Part shown: positions 7,329-15,344 of the stretch, piece by piece
How the letters are laid out: every line of letters starts with the position of its first letter
How positions within the stretch are numbered: the first letter of the stretch is position 1
Origin: DASRJX01 sp035649235
Lineage (GTDB): Bacteria > Acidobacteriota > Polarisedimenticolia > Gp22-AA2
Assembly: GCA_035649235.1 (NCBI GenBank)
Contig: DASRJX010000119.1
Location: 1-64,000 of the forward strand
Length of the DNA: 64,000 nucleotides
Reading direction: 5' to 3'
The notes under the pieces: generated by a model
Seen by the model: only the letters and a program-made list of their open reading frames with translations
Database searches by the model: none
Told to the model about the DNA's origin: nothing
Position numbers and translations under genes: made by a program

Positions 7329-8527
7329 GCGATCTCAAGGGCGACCTGGAGTCGCTGCGCATCGAACGGGACCGGCCCGCGGGTCGCCGCAGCCGGTGGC
7401 TGCTCGCCGGCGGAGCCCTGCTGGTCCTGATCGGCGCCGGTGCCTGGCTGTTGCTCGCGCGCGGCACCTTCGCGGCCGCCGAGATCGAGACGGTGCGGCC
7501 CGCCGTCCTGAAGGCCGGCGCGGCGCCCGCCGGGACGCTCGTTTTGACCGCGTCCGGCTACGTCGTCCCCCGGCGGAAAGCCGTGGTCTCGGCGAAAATC
7601 CAGGGGCGCTTGCAAGAATTGCGGGTCGAGGAGGGCAGCCGCGTGCGCGAGGGGGAGATCATCGCCCGGCTGGAAAGCGCCGACTACGAGGCGCAGGTGC
7701 GGCGCGCCCGGGCGGCGGTGCAGCGGGCGGAGGCCGACCTGGGTGAGAACCGGCGTCAGCTCCGCCTGTCGACGCAGCTCTCCAAGGAGAGCGTCGTGTC
7801 GCGCGACACGGTCGAGGCGGCGGAGAGCCGCGTCCGGATGGCCGAGGCGTCGGTGGCCCAGGCCGAGGCCGACCTCGGCTTCGCCGAGGCGCAGTACCGC
7901 AACACGCTGATCCGGGCGCCGTTCGCCGGCGTGGTGCTGAAGAAGATGGCGGAGGTCGGCGAGAGCGTCGCCCCGATCCCTCCGGGAGTCAACATCTCCA
8001 CCGCGTCCGGCGCCGTCGTGGCCCTCGCCGACCTGGACACGCTGGAGGTGGAGGCGGACGTCAGCGAATCGAACGTGGCGCGGCTCGGTGCCGATCAGCC
8101 GGCCGAAGTGAGCGTGGAGGCTTTCCCCGAGAAGCGCTACCGCGCCGTGCTGCGGCAGATCATCCCGACCGCCGATCGCACCCGCGCCACGGTCCAGGTC
8201 AAGGTAACGATCCTCGACAAGGACCCTGATCTGAAGCCGGAGATGAACGCCAAGGTCAACTTCCTCGAGCGCGAGGCTCCGGCCGGCGCCGCCGCGGCGC
8301 CGGCCGCCGTGCAGATCACCGTGCCGCGCGACGCGGTCGTCGACCGGGCCGGCCGGTCCGTGGTGTTCGAAGTCCGCGATGGACGGGCCCGGGCCGTGAG
8401 CGTCGTGACGGGAGAGGCCCGCGAGGGTCAGGTGCTGGTCCGCGAGGGGCTCTCGGGATCCGAGACTCTCGTCGTCCGGCCCCCCGCGACGCTCGAGGAC
8501 GGCGACGCGGTCCGCGTCAAATCCTGA
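7325..8527 (+). CDS. Periplasmic adaptor (membrane fusion protein), MacA/HlyD family
   Basis: A 400-residue adaptor. There is an N-terminal cytoplasmic stub and one membrane anchor at about residues 24-44 (LLAGGALLVLIGAGAWLLLA). Then come a lipoyl half-motif (GRLQELRVEEGSRVREGEIIARL), an alpha-hairpin coiled coil with repeated Ala/Glu/Arg heptads, the second lipoyl half (TLIRAPFAGVVLKKMAEVGE), a beta-barrel (LEVEADVSESNVARLGADQPAEV) and a membrane-proximal domain. It links an inner-membrane ABC exporter to an outer-membrane channel. The following three genes supply the ABC transporter; no TolC gene is adjacent (the one at 19584 belongs to the metal system). The GTG start overlaps the peroxiredoxin stop. 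Confidence 0.88.
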   Translation: MSDLKGDLESLRIERDRPAGRRSRWLLAGGALLVLIGAGAWLLLARGTFAAAEIETVRPAVLKAGAAPAGTLVLTASGYVVPRRKAVVSAKIQGRLQELRVEEGSRVREGEIIARLESADYEAQVRRARAAVQRAEADLGENRRQLRLSTQLSKESVVSRDTVEAAESRVRMAEASVAQAEADLGFAEAQYRNTLIRAPFAGVVLKKMAEVGESVAPIPPGVNISTASGAVVALADLDTLEVEADVSESNVARLGADQPAEVSVEAFPEKRYRAVLRQIIPTADRTRATVQVKVTILDKDPDLKPEMNAKVNFLEREAPAGAAAAPAAVQITVPRDAVVDRAGRSVVFEVRDGRARAVSVVTGEAREGQVLVREGLSGSETLVVRPPATLEDGDAVRVKS

Positions 8528-8561
8528 GGCAGAGGTCCCGCCGGACGAGGAGGAGAGACGG

Positions 8562-9239
8562 ATGTCGATGGTCGAGGTGAACCAGGTCCGCAAGCTCTAC
8601 AAGCGCGACGCGCAGCAGATCACCGTCCTGGACGGACTCGACCTCCAGGTGCCGGAGGGGGAGTTCCTGGCGCTCATGGGGCCCTCGGGCTCGGGCAAGA
8701 CGACGCTCCTCAATCTCATCGCCGGCATCGACCGTCCCACATCGGGAACAGTGCGGGTGGCGGGCACCGAACTGTCGCAGCTGTCGGAGAACGCCCTGGC
8801 GCGCTGGCGGAGCCGGAGCGTCGGCTTCATCTTCCAGTTCTACAACCTGATCCCGGTCCTGACGGCCCTGGAGAACGTGGAGCTTCCGCTCCTCCTGGAG
8901 CGGCTCGGCGGACGCGAGAGGCGGGAGCGGGCGCTCACCGCACTCAAGATCGTCGGGCTCGCCGATCGAGCCTCGCACTACCCCCGGCAGTTGTCGGGCG
9001 GCCAGGAGCAGCGCGTGGCCATCGCGCGCGCCTTCGTCTCCGACCCCAAGGTGCTGGTGGCCGACGAGCCGACCGGCGATCTGGATGCCCGGAGCGCCGA
9101 GGAGATCCTGGCGCTCATGGAGACGCTCAATCGCGAGTTCAAGAAGACCATCGTCATGGTGACCCATGACCCGAGGGCGGCCGCCCGGGCGCACGTGCAG
9201 CGCCACCTCGACAAGGGCGTGCTGACGGCCGACGCATGA
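8562..9239 (+). CDS. ABC transporter ATPase, MacB/LolD type
   Basis: A 225-residue nucleotide-binding protein. Walker A is GPSGSGKTTLLN (about residues 41-52), the Q-loop region FIFQFYNLIPVLTALENV, the signature LSGGQEQRVAIARA, and Walker B VLVADEPTGDLD, followed by the H-loop VTHD. The short, stand-alone form and the TALENVELPLLLE stretch are typical of the MacB/LolD/FtsE group that powers mechanotransmission rather than transport through the membrane. GAGGAGGAGAG at 8547-8557 precedes the ATG. Its stop overlaps the next start (ATGA at 9236). Confidence 0.93.
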   Translation: MSMVEVNQVRKLYKRDAQQITVLDGLDLQVPEGEFLALMGPSGSGKTTLLNLIAGIDRPTSGTVRVAGTELSQLSENALARWRSRSVGFIFQFYNLIPVLTALENVELPLLLERLGGRERRERALTALKIVGLADRASHYPRQLSGGQEQRVAIARAFVSDPKVLVADEPTGDLDARSAEEILALMETLNREFKKTIVMVTHDPRAAARAHVQRHLDKGVLTADA

Positions 9240-10417
9240 GATTCCTGCCGCTCGTCTTGAAGCACCTCCGGCGGAGCTGGGTCCGGAGCCTCAGCACCAT
9301 CCTGGCGATGGCGCTCTGCATCTTCCTGTTCTGCACGCTGCAGACCTTCCTCACGGCAGTCAACCGGAGCCTCAAGAGCGCCAACGCGGCGCGCCTCGTG
9401 ACGCGCCACGCCGTGAGCCTGGTGTTCAACCTGCCGCTCGCCTACCGCGACCGGATCGCCGCTGTGCCGGGCGTCAAGCAGATCGCCATGCAGAACTGGT
9501 TCGGCGGCGCGAGGCGCGCCGGCGACTTCTCCGAATTCTTCCCCAACCTGGCGGTCGAGGCGGAGCCCTTCCTGGAGATGTACCCCGAGCTGATCCTGAC
9601 GCCGGAAGAGAAGCAGGCGTTCCTCGGGGACCCGCGCGGCTGCGTCCTCGGCCCGGACACCGCCGCCCGGTTCGGCTGGAAGTTGGGCGACACGTTTCAG
9701 CTCGAGAGCTTCATTCCCCCCTACCGGGTCGGCCGGCCGTTCGAGTTCGTGATCCGCGGCATCTACACGACCGACGAGGCCCACTACCCCGGCACCGACC
9801 GCACGCTGATGTTCTTCCACCACAAGTACCTGTACGAGACGACGGGGCGGCGCGTGGGGGTCGGCACCTACGTCACCGAGGTCTCCGACCCGAGCCAGGC
9901 TGGGGCGGTCAGCAAGGCCATCGACGCGCTGTTCGCCAACAGCGACAACGAGACCCACACCGAGACCGAGCAGGCCTTCCGGGCCAGCTTCGTGTCGATG
10001 GCCGGCAATCTGGCCCTGCTCCTCAACACCATCGGCCTGGCGGTCACCTTCACGATCCTGCTCGTGACGGCCAACACCATGAGCATGGCGATCCGCGAGC
10101 GGCGGACCGAGATGGGCGTCCTCAAGACGCTCGGCTTCTCGAGCGCGCGGGTCATGGGGCTGGTCCTGACGGAGGCCGGTGCTTTGGGGGTGCTCGGAGG
10201 GCTGCTGGGGCTCCTGCTGAGCCAGGTCCTGATCGGCGCCCTGCCCCACGTGCCGATGATCGGGCCGTTCGTGCGGGGCCTCGCGGGCTTCGGCCTGACG
10301 CCCCTCCTGGCCCTGAGCGGTCTGGGGGTGGCCCTGTTCATCGCCCTGGCCGCCGGCCTGGTGCCGGCCGTCCTGGCGTACCGCGCCCGCATCACCAACC
10401 TTCTGAGGCAGGTCTGA
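9236..10417 (+). CDS. ABC transporter permease, FtsX/MacB-like (first)
   Basis: A 393-residue permease with the MacB topology. An N-terminal transmembrane helix (about 17-37, TILAMALCIFLFCTLQTFL) is followed by a large periplasmic domain (about 40-255). Then come three C-terminal helices containing the FtsX motif region TMSMAIRERRTEMGVLKTLGFS and two hydrophobic segments up to residue 380. In MacB the ATPase and permease are fused; here the ATPase is separate and two permeases probably pair as a heterodimer. The substrate is unknown. Confidence 0.9.
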   Translation: MRFLPLVLKHLRRSWVRSLSTILAMALCIFLFCTLQTFLTAVNRSLKSANAARLVTRHAVSLVFNLPLAYRDRIAAVPGVKQIAMQNWFGGARRAGDFSEFFPNLAVEAEPFLEMYPELILTPEEKQAFLGDPRGCVLGPDTAARFGWKLGDTFQLESFIPPYRVGRPFEFVIRGIYTTDEAHYPGTDRTLMFFHHKYLYETTGRRVGVGTYVTEVSDPSQAGAVSKAIDALFANSDNETHTETEQAFRASFVSMAGNLALLLNTIGLAVTFTILLVTANTMSMAIRERRTEMGVLKTLGFSSARVMGLVLTEAGALGVLGGLLGLLLSQVLIGALPHVPMIGPFVRGLAGFGLTPLLALSGLGVALFIALAAGLVPAVLAYRARITNLLRQV

Positions 10418-11586
10418 TGGCGCTTCCGATCAGTTACAACGTCCGCAGCCTGATCGTCCGCTGGAAGGTCACGCTCCTCGCCATCGGCGGCATAGCCCTG
10501 GTCGTAACCGTCCTCGTGGTCCTGACCGCGATGGCGAACGGCTTCATGCAGACCCTGGCCGCCACCGGCGACCCCGCCAACGCCATCGTGGTGCAGCGCG
10601 GCTCGGGGAGCGAATTGACCTCCTTCTTCAGCCGCGAGCATCGCAACCTGATCGAGGCCGACGGGCGCATCGCGCGCGGCGCCGACGGTCTGCCGCTGAC
10701 CTCCGCCGAGATCGTGATCGTCGCCAACCTGAAGCGCAAGGCCGACGGCGAGCCGACCAACGTCACGGTGCGCGGCATCACGCCGAACGCCTTCAAGGTG
10801 CGCTCGGGGATCCGGATCGTCAACGGGCGGATGTTCACGCAGGGGCTGGGCGAGGTCATCGTCGGCGAGCAGATCGCGAGGCGGATCGCGGGCCTCGACC
10901 TCGGCCAGAAGCTCAAGATCCAGAACCGCGACTGGGAGGTGGTCGGCTGGTTTGCCGCCGCCGGAGGGGCGCTCGAGAGCGAGATCTGGGGCGACTACGA
11001 GGTCATGGGCCCCGCCTTCCGGCGCGGCGGCGGGCAGAACTCGCTGACGGTGCGCCTGACCGATCCGTCGACTCGCGAGGCGTTCGACAAGGAGTGGCGG
11101 GAGAACCCCCAGATGCAGGTGCAGGCGGACAGCGAGCGCGAGTACTACGCCAAGCAGTCGGGACCGGTGCGCGGCCCGCTCCTGGCGCTCGCCGGATTCG
11201 TCTCGGTGGTGATGGGGATCGGGGCAATCTTCGGGGCCATGAACACCATGTACGCCATCGTCGCGGCGCGCACGCGCGAAGTCGGCACGCTCCGCGCCCT
11301 GGGCTTCTCGCGCCGCAGCATCCTGACCTCCTTCCTGATCGAGTCGCTTTTCCTGGCGCTCGTCGGCGGGGTGGCCGGATGCCTCCTCGCCTTCCCGATG
11401 AACGGCTACAGCACCGGCACCGGCCAGACCGCGAGCTTCAGCGAGGTCGCCTTCGCCTTCCGCATTTCCCCCGCGAGCCTGACGCTGGGGATGCTGTTCG
11501 CGCTCATGATGGGCTTCCTCGGGGGCCTGCTGCCGGCCTTCCGGGCCTCGCGCCTCCCGATCACGACGGCCCTGCGCGAGGGCTAG
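10417..11586 (+). CDS. ABC transporter permease, FtsX/MacB-like (second)
   Basis: A 389-residue paralogue of the preceding gene with the same order: an N-terminal helix (about 16-40), a periplasmic domain, then helices containing MNTMYAIVAARTREVGTLRALGFSRRS and a final LLPAFRASRLPITTALREG motif typical of FtsX-type permeases. It starts on the last base of the preceding stop (TGATG at 10415-10419). The two permeases differ in sequence, which implies a heterodimeric exporter with the shared ATPase and adaptor. A hairpin follows at 11643. Confidence 0.9.
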   Translation: MALPISYNVRSLIVRWKVTLLAIGGIALVVTVLVVLTAMANGFMQTLAATGDPANAIVVQRGSGSELTSFFSREHRNLIEADGRIARGADGLPLTSAEIVIVANLKRKADGEPTNVTVRGITPNAFKVRSGIRIVNGRMFTQGLGEVIVGEQIARRIAGLDLGQKLKIQNRDWEVVGWFAAAGGALESEIWGDYEVMGPAFRRGGGQNSLTVRLTDPSTREAFDKEWRENPQMQVQADSEREYYAKQSGPVRGPLLALAGFVSVVMGIGAIFGAMNTMYAIVAARTREVGTLRALGFSRRSILTSFLIESLFLALVGGVAGCLLAFPMNGYSTGTGQTASFSEVAFAFRISPASLTLGMLFALMMGFLGGLLPAFRASRLPITTALREG

Positions 11587-11642
11587 TCCGGTTTTTCCGA
11601 CCGATTTCCTGCCGCGACGGAGCCCGGAGAGAAACAGGGGCT

Positions 11643-11662
11643 GGCCCGGCGGGCGCCGGGCC
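11643..11662. terminator. Hairpin between converging operons
   Basis: GGCCCGGC at 11643-11650 and GCCGGGCC at 11655-11662 form a perfect 8-bp stem around GGGC. It lies in the 112-bp gap between the plus-strand ABC operon and the minus-strand peroxiredoxin and could act as a bidirectional terminator. There is no T-tract on either side. Confidence 0.4.
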
Positions 11663-11698
11663 GCCTCCCCAAGTGAGACCGCTCCCGCTCCTGGACCT

Positions 11699-12262
11699 CT
11701 AGACCTTCAGCGTGGCGCTGCCGGGCTTCCAGTTGGCAGGGCAGAGCTCGCCCGTCTGGAAGGCCTGCAGGACGCGCAGCGTCTCGTCGACGCTCCGGCC
11801 GACTCCGAGGTTGTGGACGACGGAGTACTGCAGCATCCCCTTCGGGTCGACGAGGAACAGCCCGCGCAAGGCGATCCCCTTGTCCTCCAGCAGCACGCCG
11901 TACCTGCGGCTGACGTCCTTGGTCAGGTCGGAGGCCAGTGGGAACTTGAGCTCGCCGAGGCCGTTCTTCTCGCGCGGCGTCTTGATCCAGGCCCGGTGGA
12001 CGAACTTCGAGTCGATGCTGACCCCGAGGACTTCGGCCCCCAGCGCGCGGAACCGGTCCGTGGCCTCCGAGAAGGCGATGATCTCGGTCGGGCAGACGAA
12101 GGTGAAATCGAGCGGGTAGAAGAACAGGACCAGCCACTTCTTGCTGTAGTCCGACAGGCGCACCGGCTGGTCGAGCGCCTCCAGGTTGCGAGTCGACTCC
12201 ATGACGAAGTCGGGAGCCGGGCTCCCGACCTGGGCGGTCTTTGCGTTGCTCTCGGAAGTCAT
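11699..12262 (-). CDS. Typical 2-Cys peroxiredoxin (AhpC/Prx1 family)
   Basis: A 187-residue thiol peroxidase. The peroxidatic Cys lies in [14 protein letters not shown] (about residue 52) and the resolving Cys in ELCPANW near the C-terminus, giving the two-Cys mechanism of AhpC/Tpx-type enzymes that reduce H2O2 and organic peroxides in the cytoplasm. The ATG at 12262 is preceded by GGAGGAG and overlaps the stop of the Fur-like gene (ATGA), so the regulator and its likely target are one transcript. It is a Cys enzyme, in contrast to the Sec peroxiredoxin at 6888. Confidence 0.93.
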   Translation of the reverse strand: MTSESNAKTAQVGSPAPDFVMESTRNLEALDQPVRLSDYSKKWLVLFFYPLDFTFVCPTEIIAFSEATDRFRALGAEVLGVSIDSKFVHRAWIKTPREKNGLGELKFPLASDLTKDVSRRYGVLLEDKGIALRGLFLVDPKGMLQYSVVHNLGVGRSVDETLRVLQAFQTGELCPANWKPGSATLKV

Positions 12263-12786
12263 CGATTCTCTCCTCCGTGCGTGGTCCGGGAAGTCCGGAT
12301 GGGCTCCCCTGTTTCTGATGACGCGCCGCCCCCCGGGAGGCAGGCGGCGCAATACCCGACGATCTCGATGTGGTAGTCCGTCGCCCGGAAGTCGGGCCTG
12401 TCATACGTCTCCAGCGTCCTCGATCCTGCAGGCCGCTCCAGGTCGTCGATGGCGCCGCATCCGAGGCAGCGACGATGGTCGTGGACGTCGATCCTGGCGT
12501 CGTAGCGGCGGGCCACCCCGTCCGGACCGGCGATGCGGCTTACGAGACCGGCCGCCGTCAGGGTCTCGAGCGACGTGTAGACGGTGGCCAGCGACAGCCC
12601 CGGCACGAGGCGCCGCACGCTGCGATAGAGCGCCTCCGCCGTCGGGTGATCGATCCGCCCGGCCAGAGCGGCGTAGATGGCCCGCCGCTGGCGCGTCGGA
12701 CGCGCCCCGCGGGCCCGCAGCGCATCCTCCAGGCGGGCCCGCAGCCGTCGCGCTTCATCCGTTTCCAACTGAGGCCTGCGGATCAT
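12259..12786 (-). CDS. Fur family transcriptional regulator (PerR-like)
   Basis: A 175-residue Fur-family protein. The winged-helix motif is [19 protein letters not shown]. The metal-site stretch is [12 protein letters not shown], and two CxxC pairs form a structural zinc site (CLGCG and CAAC near the C-terminus). Co-transcription with a 2-Cys peroxiredoxin favours a PerR-type peroxide sensor over an iron uptake repressor; residues alone cannot settle it. The ATG at 12786 is used because a promoter ends 7 nt upstream of it; the longer TTG start at 12822 would lie within that promoter. No Shine-Dalgarno sequence is visible, consistent with a leaderless mRNA. Confidence 0.88.
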   Translation of the reverse strand: MIRRPQLETDEARRLRARLEDALRARGARPTRQRRAIYAALAGRIDHPTAEALYRSVRRLVPGLSLATVYTSLETLTAAGLVSRIAGPDGVARRYDARIDVHDHRRCLGCGAIDDLERPAGSRTLETYDRPDFRATDYHIEIVGYCAACLPGGGASSETGEPIRTSRTTHGGENR

Positions 12787-12793
12787 GCGCGGC

Positions 12794-12822
12794 AGTCTAT
12801 GCGGCCCCGCCGCCCAAGTCAA
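12794..12822 (-). promoter_or_regulatory. fur/perR-peroxiredoxin promoter, leaderless layout
   Basis: On the minus strand TTGACT (12822-12817), a 17-nt spacer and TAGACT (12799-12794) precede the ATG at 12786 by 7 nt. Transcription should begin at or within a base or two of the start codon. The upstream 12823-12870 stretch is unusually AT-rich and holds the palindrome TTACGTAA (12856-12863) and imperfect dyads that might bind the Fur-like protein. Confidence 0.6.
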
Positions 12823-12851
12823 TAATCGTTTTTGAAATGTATGTAACGTGT

Positions 12852-13631
12852 TTACTTACGTAATTTGACTATCGATGGAATGTCCGTGTCCGTGGCCTCC
12901 AGGGGGATGCGGCAGGCGCGGGCCACGCCGTCACGATACAGCAGCCACAGCTCCAGCGTTCTCTCGAGGAGCGCGCGCAGCCGGTCGCCCTGGCGGCCGG
13001 GCGTGACGTGCTCCAGGACCATCTTCCACGCCATCTTGCGATGCCCGGTCTCCACCATGTGATGGGCGCGCTTCAGATCGAGGAACCGCGGGTCGACGCC
13101 ATAGTGCTGGACCAGGAAATGGCGGCGCAAGTCGGCCTCCACGTCGACCGGGTCCTCGGGCTCCGGCGCCGTGACCCGCTTGCGGTCCTCACGGCTCCCT
13201 TCGATGAAGATGGTGACGAGCGCGGCCCCTTCGATCCAGGGGCGCCGGGTCGTGACCTGATCGATCCAGGCGCGGTAGGCCGCGGCCTCGGGGATCAGCT
13301 CGATGCCGCCGAACCGCGAGCGCGGGAACCCGAGCCCCTCCATCATGACGAGGAACAGCTCGGGATGCGGGACTCCCTTGCTCAGCTTGCCCGTCTCCTC
13401 CTCGAAGAGGTTCTCCGCGAGGTCCTGACGGACCTCCGGATGCGGGCACCGGGCGTGCACGCGGCTCAGCAGGATCGGGAAATCGCGCACGTAGACCTCG
13501 AACTCCTGCTGGAAGTGCAGCAGCAGATGGGCTCGCGTCGCCTTCCCGGAAGCGAAGTGCGGGTAGGCTCGGTGATCCTTGCGATCCATGACTTCGAGGA
13601 GCGCTTCCTGGAGCTGCGAGGCTGGCTGCAC
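12852..13631 (-). CDS. HDO-fold (PqqC/TENA-like) iron-containing redox enzyme
   Basis: A 259-residue all-helical protein of the heme-oxygenase-like diiron (HDO) superfamily. ENLFEEETGKLSKGVPHPEL (about residues 73-92) has the Glu and His ligands, ALVTIFIEGSRED a middle Glu, and RAHHMVETGHRKM the H-x3-E-x2-H ligand set. Together these are a full diiron ligand set. Relatives include PqqC, the pABA-forming CADD proteins and N-oxygenases; the reaction here cannot be deduced. The GTG start follows AAGGAGGAGG at good spacing. It lies 65 bp upstream of the Fur-like gene on the same strand, suggesting a peroxide/iron-related theme. Confidence 0.8.
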   Translation of the reverse strand: MQPASQLQEALLEVMDRKDHRAYPHFASGKATRAHLLLHFQQEFEVYVRDFPILLSRVHARCPHPEVRQDLAENLFEEETGKLSKGVPHPELFLVMMEGLGFPRSRFGGIELIPEAAAYRAWIDQVTTRRPWIEGAALVTIFIEGSREDRKRVTAPEPEDPVDVEADLRRHFLVQHYGVDPRFLDLKRAHHMVETGHRKMAWKMVLEHVTPGRQGDRLRALLERTLELWLLYRDGVARACRIPLEATDTDIPSIVKLRK

Positions 13632-13707
13632 CGAAGGGACCTCCTCCTTCTAGGATTCCAAGATGCGACCGCGGCGCCCCGGGATCAAGTCCCGGTGGCT
13701 TCCGAGG

Positions 13708-14685
13708 TCAGCGCGGCCCCCGGCCGCCACCGGGAGAATTCGGATCCGGCTCGCCCGGCGCGGGCTCCGCGGGCGCGGGCTCCGCGGGCGCGGGTTCCGC
13801 GGGCCCGGCGGGCGCCGGCGCCTCGTCGGAAGCTCCCGGCTGGGGCTGGGCCTCGGGAACCGTGGCGCGCTCGCCTCCCTCCTCCTGCGGCGCCGGGATC
13901 TGGAAGGGCACACCGGGCGGCTCCAGCGGCTTCGGTGGGGGCTGCGGGGCGGCGCGCGGCGGCTTCGCCTTCGGAGGCGGCTCCTGCCCCGCCTGCGGCA
14001 GGGTGAAGCCGCGCGGCGGCAGCACCAGACAGCGGAGATCGGGAATGAGCGAGCGGTAGACTTCGGCGCCGGTTTTCTCGTCGAGCTGCACGGAGAGCTC
14101 GAGGCGCGGCGCATCCCCACCCCCCCCGCCGCGGAGCCTGTCCCACAGGCCCCGCACCGACGCCCACCGCATCCGCAGGCCGCTCCCCGCCCCCGGGCCG
14201 CTGACGTACAGGACCACCGGCTGCTTGAACTGGACGCGGTAGGCCTTGGGCGGCTCCGGCGGCAGGATGTTCGCCACGTTTTCGTCGTCGGCCCCGGCCT
14301 CCACCTGCTCGGGCGTCAGGGGATTGAGCCGCGGGTCGCCGTCCTTCTCCCGCACCGTGAAGATCCCGGCGAGCAGTGGAGGGTCTGGATTCGTCCCATG
14401 CTTCGCCGGCACCAGCCCCTTGGTGCTCAAGTCGGGAAGCGGCACCTCGCGGAGCGTCATCCCGAGGAGCCGGTAGCGCAGCGTCTTCGCCTCCAGATCG
14501 AGGACGAGGTAGGGCTTGCGCGTCGAAGCGAGCGCCATCTCGGTCTCGAGCGCCGCCACCCTCCGACGTTCCGATTCGAAGGCGTCGCGCGTCGGGACGC
14601 CCGCAGCACCGCCACGGAGGAGGCCCTCCCCGGCAGCCAGCGCGAAGAGCGCTGCGGCGATCGTCCGGATGGATCGTGCTCTCAT
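13708..14685 (-). CDS. Exported protein with Pro/Ala/Glu-rich C-terminus, in L,D-transpeptidase operon
   Basis: A 325-residue protein I do not recognise. An N-terminal signal peptide (about 1-26, IRTIAAALFALAAGEGLL) is followed by a short helical segment. Next comes a folded region with a YkuD-neighbour-like stretch (YLVLDLEAKTLRYRLLGM) that resembles the start of L,D-transpeptidase domains but lacks the H/SxGC catalytic motif. From about residue 230 it is proline-rich, ending in PAEPA repeats encoded by a 15-bp tandem repeat. It follows the L,D-transpeptidase gene by 11 bp, so an envelope role next to peptidoglycan crosslinking is likely. No catalytic claim is made. Confidence 0.72.
   Translation of the reverse strand: MRARSIRTIAAALFALAAGEGLLRGGAAGVPTRDAFESERRRVAALETEMALASTRKPYLVLDLEAKTLRYRLLGMTLREVPLPDLSTKGLVPAKHGTNPDPPLLAGIFTVREKDGDPRLNPLTPEQVEAGADDENVANILPPEPPKAYRVQFKQPVVLYVSGPGAGSGLRMRWASVRGLWDRLRGGGGGDAPRLELSVQLDEKTGAEVYRSLIPDLRCLVLPPRGFTLPQAGQEPPPKAKPPRAAPQPPPKPLEPPGVPFQIPAPQEEGGERATVPEAQPQPGASDEAPAPAGPAEPAPAEPAPAEPAPGEPDPNSPGGGRGPR
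13762..13806. repeat. 15-bp tandem repeat, three copies
   Basis: GGGCTCCGCGGGCGC occurs at 13762-13776 and 13777-13791, with a third diverged copy at 13792-13806. Read on the minus strand it encodes APAEP-type repeats in the C-terminal tail of the exported protein. The copy number is likely to vary by slippage. Confidence 0.8.
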
Positions 14686-14696
14686 GCCGTGGGTCC

Positions 14697-15344
14697 CTAA
14701 AAGATGTACACCGCCGTGCCGATCTTCACGCGGTGGTAGACGGTGTCGAGGTCCTGGTCCCCGAGCCGCACGCAGCCGTGCGTGATGCTCAACCCCAGCG
14801 CCCGCTGATAGAGCGTCCCGTGGATCAGGTAACCGTCTCCGAGGTCCATGGCGTAAGCACCGAGCTCGGCCGGCGCCAGGCGCTCGGCGATCCCCCGCGG
14901 GATCGGCTCTCCGACCTCCAGGAACGCCCAGTCGGGCTTGATCCAGACAGGATTCGGGTGCTTGGCCCGGATGAAGAACTCGCCGCGCGGCGTGTCGAAG
15001 ACCCAGCGGCGCTTCCGCGCCGGATCGAGCAGGGCCCGCCCGCTTCCCGTGGAGCAGGTCGCGCGCAGAGTCTCCTGGCCGTTCTCGTACAGAGACAGGA
15101 GATTGCGGCCCGTGTCGATCACCACGTAGGTCTTTCCCTGGCCCGGCCGGAGCGCCGCGATCTTGCGCTCCAGCGCCTGGGCGCGCGCCTCCAGCGCCTG
15201 ATGCTCCCGCCGCAGGGAGGCGTCGAGCGGCGTCAGGTCGGGGGCCGGCGCCGGCGCCCCGCCACGCAGCCACACGGCCACCCCCGCCGCCAGAAGCGCG
15301 CCCGCGACGGCCGCCGTCAGAAGCGCCATCCTGTGACCGGTCAT
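14697..15344 (-). CDS. L,D-transpeptidase (YkuD domain), membrane-anchored
   Basis: A 215-residue protein. One N-terminal helix (about 6-26, MALLTAAVAGALLAAGVAVWL) is followed by a short coiled coil (ASLRREHQALEARAQALERK). The YkuD domain starts at YVVIDTGRNLLSLY and carries the catalytic His in YLIHGTLYQ and the nucleophilic Cys in SITHGCVRL. Such enzymes make 3-3 peptidoglycan crosslinks or attach proteins to the wall in the periplasm. The ATG overlaps the stop of the upstream lipoprotein L,D-transpeptidase gene (ATGA at 15341-15344), so both are made from one mRNA. Confidence 0.9.
   Translation of the reverse strand: MTGHRMALLTAAVAGALLAAGVAVWLRGGAPAPAPDLTPLDASLRREHQALEARAQALERKIAALRPGQGKTYVVIDTGRNLLSLYENGQETLRATCSTGSGRALLDPARKRRWVFDTPRGEFFIRAKHPNPVWIKPDWAFLEVGEPIPRGIAERLAPAELGAYAMDLGDGYLIHGTLYQRALGLSITHGCVRLGDQDLDTVYHRVKIGTAVYIF

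Noticed and set aside
12787..12822. TTG start giving a 12-residue longer Fur-like protein
   Set aside because: It would start inside the -35/-10 region and has no SD; the ATG at 12786 fits the promoter.
12856..12863. TTACGTAA as a PerR or Fur box
   Set aside because: An 8-bp palindrome is too short to match the known 15-19-bp boxes; only noted as AT-rich surroundings.
13762..13806. CRISPR-like repeats
   Set aside because: Only three 15-bp direct tandem copies without spacers, inside a coding sequence.
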